Of a DNA stretch of 64,000 nucleotides, positions 61,263 to 64,000 are shown in pieces (within the stretch, counting starts at the first letter, position 1; each line of letters opens with the position of its first letter). The stretch is from CAYXAA01 sp964462985 (GTDB lineage Bacteria; Pseudomonadota; Alphaproteobacteria; Rhizobiales; Stappiaceae): NCBI GenBank assembly GCA_964462985.1, contig CAYXAA010000022.1, forward strand, positions 13,894 through 77,893. Reading direction: 5' to 3'. Below the pieces are notes generated by a model that had not been told where the DNA came from, made no database searches, and was given only the letters and a program-made list of their open reading frames with translations. Both the position numbers and the translations under genes were made by a program.

Positions 61263-61269
61263 GCATACA
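61255..61269. promoter_or_regulatory. TGTAT-AATGC-ATACA palindrome, candidate MarR operator
   Basis: This 15-base inverted repeat has perfect 5-base arms and covers the -10 box of the MarR gene. It has the same arms as the site before the RND adaptor. Two matching sites flanking a divergent regulator/pump pair are typical of MarR-controlled efflux. Confidence 0.6.
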
Positions 61270-61286
61270 AAACAAGGAGGCGCGTT

Positions 61287-61766
61287 GTGGCAAAGCGACG
61301 TATGCAGGCGAACCACATCAAAAAGATGCTTCCTGAGCTGCACCGCGCGCTGATCGACATCACCGTTCTCATGAACCAGCCCGAGCGCGACGCGCAGCTT
61401 CTGGACATGGCCGGCCTGAGCCTCGAGAGGGCCCTGTTTCCTCTCCTTGTAGCGATCGAGCGCCGGGGACCGATTGGCGTCGTGGAACTGGCAGAAGGTG
61501 TCGGTCGCGATTACACTACGGTCAGCCGTCAAGTGGCGCGTCTCGAGACGCTCGGCCTCGTCGAGCGTCGGTCTAGTCCTGCGGACAGGCGGGTACGGGA
61601 GGCAATCATCACGCCGCGCGGCAAGGAAGCAACCGATGCTCTCGACACTGCACGGGAACGCATGGCGCTGGCCCTGTTCAAAGACTGGGACCGCGAAGAT
61701 TTCGACCAGCTGATTCAGCTGATGCGAAGGCTTGCCGACGGGATGCGTGCAGCTTCAATCTCATAA
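61287..61766 (+). CDS. MarR-family regulator divergent from the RND pump
   Basis: This 159-residue protein is a MarR regulator with the winged helix GVVELAEGVGRDYTTVSRQV, ARLETLGLVERRSSPADRRV and REAIITPRGKEATDALD. The start is GTG at 61287, since GGAGG lies 6 bases upstream; ATG at 61302 is less well placed. MarR proteins often repress an adjacent efflux pump and release DNA when bound by a toxic aromatic or drug. The next genes on the other side (SyrB-like) are convergent. Confidence 0.93.
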   Translation: MAKRRMQANHIKKMLPELHRALIDITVLMNQPERDAQLLDMAGLSLERALFPLLVAIERRGPIGVVELAEGVGRDYTTVSRQVARLETLGLVERRSSPADRRVREAIITPRGKEATDALDTARERMALALFKDWDREDFDQLIQLMRRLADGMRAASIS

Positions 61767-61934
61767 CCTGAAGAGCGACACTCCGGCCCCTTGTTGGAGC
61801 ATCAACAAACGTGGTCGATGCTTGAACGGGCCAGTCGCAGCCAAGTGGTCGGCGGAGATTCGGCGTCGCCCGCGACGGCGTGACCGGCGCCAGCACAGGC
61901 GAGCTGGCGCGCGATCGGCAAAATGAAGTCTTGA

Positions 61935-62624
61935 TCAGGCGCGGTTGTTGAACCGATCAAGCATCTGCTTGAGCTGCAGGTTCTCCGCGCGGAGCCTTTC
62001 GATCAGCAGCCTCTTGAGCCGCAGGTTTTCGGCTTCAAGCCCGGCCAGTTCGTCGCTCCCGACCGCATGCTCGGATGATCCAGTGGCGCCGCTCTCGTTT
62101 GCTGCGCGCGGCGGCATGGGGCGGCGTCTGGTCCTTGTTTTCGCGGCAGGATGGGAGCTGTTCTCGCGAAGCGGCGTGGACATCTCCCGCGTCTGCGGCG
62201 CGGATCGGCCTTCATGCACGTTCCGACCTGTCTCACCTTCCGACTGCGCCGCTTCAGGCGCTCCGGACACGGCTGCCTCCGCCTCGGCAAGCGGCCGCGT
62301 CACGTCCTCAACGACTGCACCTTGTGGCGCATCATGGACTGCGCTCGTCGGTGTCGATGCGGCATTCCCTGCGCCAGACGGTGCGGGTGCGTGTTCCTGG
62401 CTGAACAGATGTGGAGCCGTCTTTCCGACTTCGCGTGCAATCGCCTCGAGATCAGTGTTGTCCCAGAGGGCGTTCGCCCGCGGCTTCGGCTGTCGCCGAC
62501 GTGATTTGAATTCCACAACGAAACTGCGTTGCGGCGCTCTGACATGTCTCAATTGCAAACAACCCGCATTGAACAAGCGCGATCGGCGCTGCTGCCTTTC
62601 CAATCGGGTGCACAGATACGACAC
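61935..62624 (-). CDS. SyrB-like/hypothetical protein with C-terminal leucine-zipper-like tail
   Basis: This protein of up to 229 residues starts with the segment RSFVVEFKSRRRQPKPRANA and DTDLEAIAREVGKTAPHLF, which I have seen in SyrB-associated rhizobial proteins. The middle is low in complexity (Ala, Glu, Ser, Thr rich). The end, LEAENLRLKRLLIERLRAEN, resembles a leucine zipper and matches the tail of the next gene. The first 25-35 residues are doubtful: the frame starts at a GTG without a clear ribosome site, and TTG codons at 62552 or 62558 are alternatives. Function is unknown; coiled-coil pairing is likely. Confidence 0.6.
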   Translation of the reverse strand: MSYLCTRLERQQRRSRLFNAGCLQLRHVRAPQRSFVVEFKSRRRQPKPRANALWDNTDLEAIAREVGKTAPHLFSQEHAPAPSGAGNAASTPTSAVHDAPQGAVVEDVTRPLAEAEAAVSGAPEAAQSEGETGRNVHEGRSAPQTREMSTPLRENSSHPAAKTRTRRRPMPPRAANESGATGSSEHAVGSDELAGLEAENLRLKRLLIERLRAENLQLKQMLDRFNNRA

Positions 62625-62807
62625 CGCCTCACGCGCTTCAACACATCATTCTCGGCCTGCGCCGCATCGTCATCTTGCTGCGGTCCGTCCCGAAGGTCGA
62701 ACGCCCGGTCTTCGCTGACCCTGCCATCGAGAGCCGCGGCGAGCAAATACAGCCCGCCGCGCATCGGAGATCACGCGGATCTCATGCCCGCACGAAATTG
62801 TTTCGGA

Positions 62808-63335
62808 TTAATCGAGGCCAAGCCTCTTGCGCAGCTCGGAATTCTCCTGACGCAGCTTCTTTGCAAGGAGCTTGCGAAGTCTCCGGTTCTCTTCTTCGAG
62901 CTGAACGAGATCGGACAATTCGTCGCCGGTCGGCAGAGGCGCTGCCTTGCGTCGATCAGGCTGCCGGGACGGCTTCCGCGCAGCTTGCACCGGCTCATCT
63001 TGACCAGTGGCCTTCGCGGCGCGCTTCCATTGATAATAGGTTTGCTCGGTGATCCCGGTGCTCCTGACGGCAGCCTTGAGGGTACTGTTGCCCTGGCTCA
63101 GCTTCTCCTCGATCTGCTTGAGCATCTCGGCCTTTTCCTGATCACTGTAATTCCGACGCTTTGCAGTCGCCGTCTTTGCAGTCGCCGTCTTTGCAGTCGT
63201 CGGCTTTGCGGCCGGAGCCGGTTCCGCGCGTGACTTCTGACGCCGCGTTGCCCTCTGTTTCCTGGTGCCGGGCTTCACGTCCGCTTGCGCTTCTTCAACT
63301 CCGGAGACATGCCCTGCGTTGGTCTCTTCAGCCAT
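62808..63335 (-). CDS. SyrB-like regulator
   Basis: This 175-residue protein is SyrB-like. The N-terminus (EETNAGHVSGVEEA) and the HTH region (KRRNYSDQEKAEMLKQIEEK, STLKAAVRSTGITEQTYYQW) resemble SyrB and the OrfA-type helix-turn-helix of IS3-like elements. A leucine-zipper tail (LEEENRRLRKLLAKKLRQEN) matches the preceding gene. SyrB of Sinorhizobium represses syrM. A 15-base tandem repeat in the gene gives Thr-Ala-Lys repeats near residues 45-60. It is upstream of the related gene, 183 bases away on the same strand. Confidence 0.75.
   Translation of the reverse strand: MAEETNAGHVSGVEEAQADVKPGTRKQRATRRQKSRAEPAPAAKPTTAKTATAKTATAKRRNYSDQEKAEMLKQIEEKLSQGNSTLKAAVRSTGITEQTYYQWKRAAKATGQDEPVQAARKPSRQPDRRKAAPLPTGDELSDLVQLEEENRRLRKLLAKKLRQENSELRKRLGLD
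63160..63204. repeat. Three 15-base tandem repeats within the SyrB-like gene
   Basis: TTTGCAGTCGCCGTC occurs twice exactly (63160-63174, 63175-63189) and once with changes (63190-63204). In the minus-strand protein this encodes a KTATA-type repeat in the linker before the HTH. Because units are in multiples of three bases, slippage would change linker length without a frameshift. Confidence 0.85.
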
Positions 63336-64000
63336 CGATCCCTCCTCATCTGTAGCCGACAGACCTTTTCAGCTGTACAGAACCGAGAGTCAACAGCATT
63401 GGCACAGTACTCACCTTGCGGAGACTGTGGCGCGAAACTTCAGAGCGGTAGCGTTAACACCGAGACTGAAGCGCGACGACGGTCGATTCATGGGGGTATC
63501 GACAACGATGAAGCGCGATGATCCTGCTGAGGCCAGTCTGGTCATGGTGTTTACACTCTTCACATTCACGTTGGCGGACGTCTGTGCCTGAACGCATGTG
63601 TCCGCGGCAATGGGGTGCGCGGCACCGGACTTCGGCGGAATGATCTGACAGACAAGGAAGGTAAAGCAGTCCGCTGCAGCGCCAACCGACCACTTCCCAT
63701 AATGCACGCTTCAGCAGAACGAATGCATGTCTTGCCGCTGAAGACATCGCCACTGCGGGATGGAGCGATCGTCGTGCCGGCTCCGGTATACGCCCGCTTC
63801 ATCCACAGGTTCGGGGATTATGTCAGGGAGCTTCCTCTGCGGTCGTTGTTTCAGGAGAGACTGGACGGCCTCAGACTCCGGTCCTGAGCGGTGGGTTCGA
63901 TCCACTACAGGAAGCCTTAAGTTACTTCGATGGTACTCCCGATCCGCATCGCTCAAGAGGGCCATCTGATGCTAGCGAGGGGAAAGATCGCGAAGGGTTG
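63336..64000. other. No supported gene at the window end
   Basis: These 665 bases follow the SyrB-like start. Several frames are open for 70-100 codons on both strands (for example 63615-63887 plus and 63711-63965 minus), but none shows a domain, ribosome site or codon pattern I would trust. The region may hold the SyrB promoter and degraded sequence from a former mobile element. An ATG at 63969 near the edge could start a gene outside the window. Confidence 0.4.

Larger units (their letters stand above)
60865..61286. promoter_or_regulatory. Divergent region between RND adaptor and MarR genes
   Basis: About 420 bases carry two symmetrical sites, near the adaptor (60947-60959) and near the MarR start (61255-61269). 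The middle is GC-rich with no gene I can support. The layout fits MarR repression of both the pump and itself. Confidence 0.6.

Noticed and set aside
61935..63335. SyrB-like genes as an intact IS3 or IS66 element
   Set aside because: The HTH resembles IS OrfA proteins, but there is no transposase with a DDE domain and no terminal inverted repeats were found.
63615..63887. A 90-codon plus-strand frame near the right end
   Set aside because: No ribosome site or recognisable domain; the residues look random for this composition.
1..64000. CRISPR arrays, rRNA or riboswitches
   Set aside because: No regularly spaced direct repeats, no rRNA sequence and no recognised riboswitch core were seen in the intergenic regions.

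Overview
The window is a high-GC chromosomal segment from an alphaproteobacterium, most likely a member of Hyphomicrobiales (Rhizobiales). Supporting signs are a GcrA-type cell-cycle regulator, a DUF1127 protein with a divergent LysR regulator, a plant-type glutamate-cysteine ligase next to rsmE, two SyrB-like proteins, and many TRAP and TctABC transporters. I saw no rRNA, tRNA, CRISPR array, intact insertion sequence or phage genes.

Region 1 (1-20.1 kb) is a 2-hydroxyacid utilisation region. It starts with the tail of a ClC chloride channel, then glycolate oxidase glcD-glcE-glcF with a divergent LysR regulator, a small periplasmic cytochrome c and a glycosyltransferase. Two tandem TRAP transporters follow, each in the order P-Q-M and each with an enlarged small permease. 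The second binding protein resembles TakP, which binds 2-oxoacids. A divergent operon then carries a FadR-type regulator and lutA-lutB-lutC (lactate oxidation), with a 59-codon GNAT-like fragment between lutA and lutB. The simplest reading is import and oxidation of glycolate, lactate or related acids.

Region 2 (20.1-41 kb) is mostly housekeeping and stress genes: VOC protein, NUDIX hydrolase, DMT exporter, LysR/DUF1127 pair, gshA, rsmE, xseA, acyl-CoA dehydrogenase, universal stress protein, a Pat-like acyl-CoA synthetase/acetyltransferase fusion, a ThDP enzyme, a two-kinase fusion, a lipoprotein and gcrA.

Region 3 (41-56.4 kb) looks accessory. Two adjacent related winged-helix genes differ strongly in base composition. 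A minus-strand run follows: nitroreductase, aldehyde dehydrogenase, TctC-TctB-TctA, a LysR protein with two DNA-binding domains, and a class II aldolase. Next come a LysR-controlled two-gene molybdenum hydroxylase, an MscS channel with an EIIA-like protein, and two very small genes.

Region 4 (56.6-64 kb) holds an RND pump with its adaptor, a divergent MarR regulator with palindromes in the shared promoter, and two SyrB-like genes ending in the same leucine-zipper-like tail. The last 665 bases have no gene I can support.

The items most worth following up are the double-HTH LysR regulator, the TM2/coiled-coil/DctQ fusion, an apparent ACG start codon in the second TRAP binding protein, the winged-helix gene pair of unequal base composition, and the SyrB-like pair. 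None of these is proven to be a new system.
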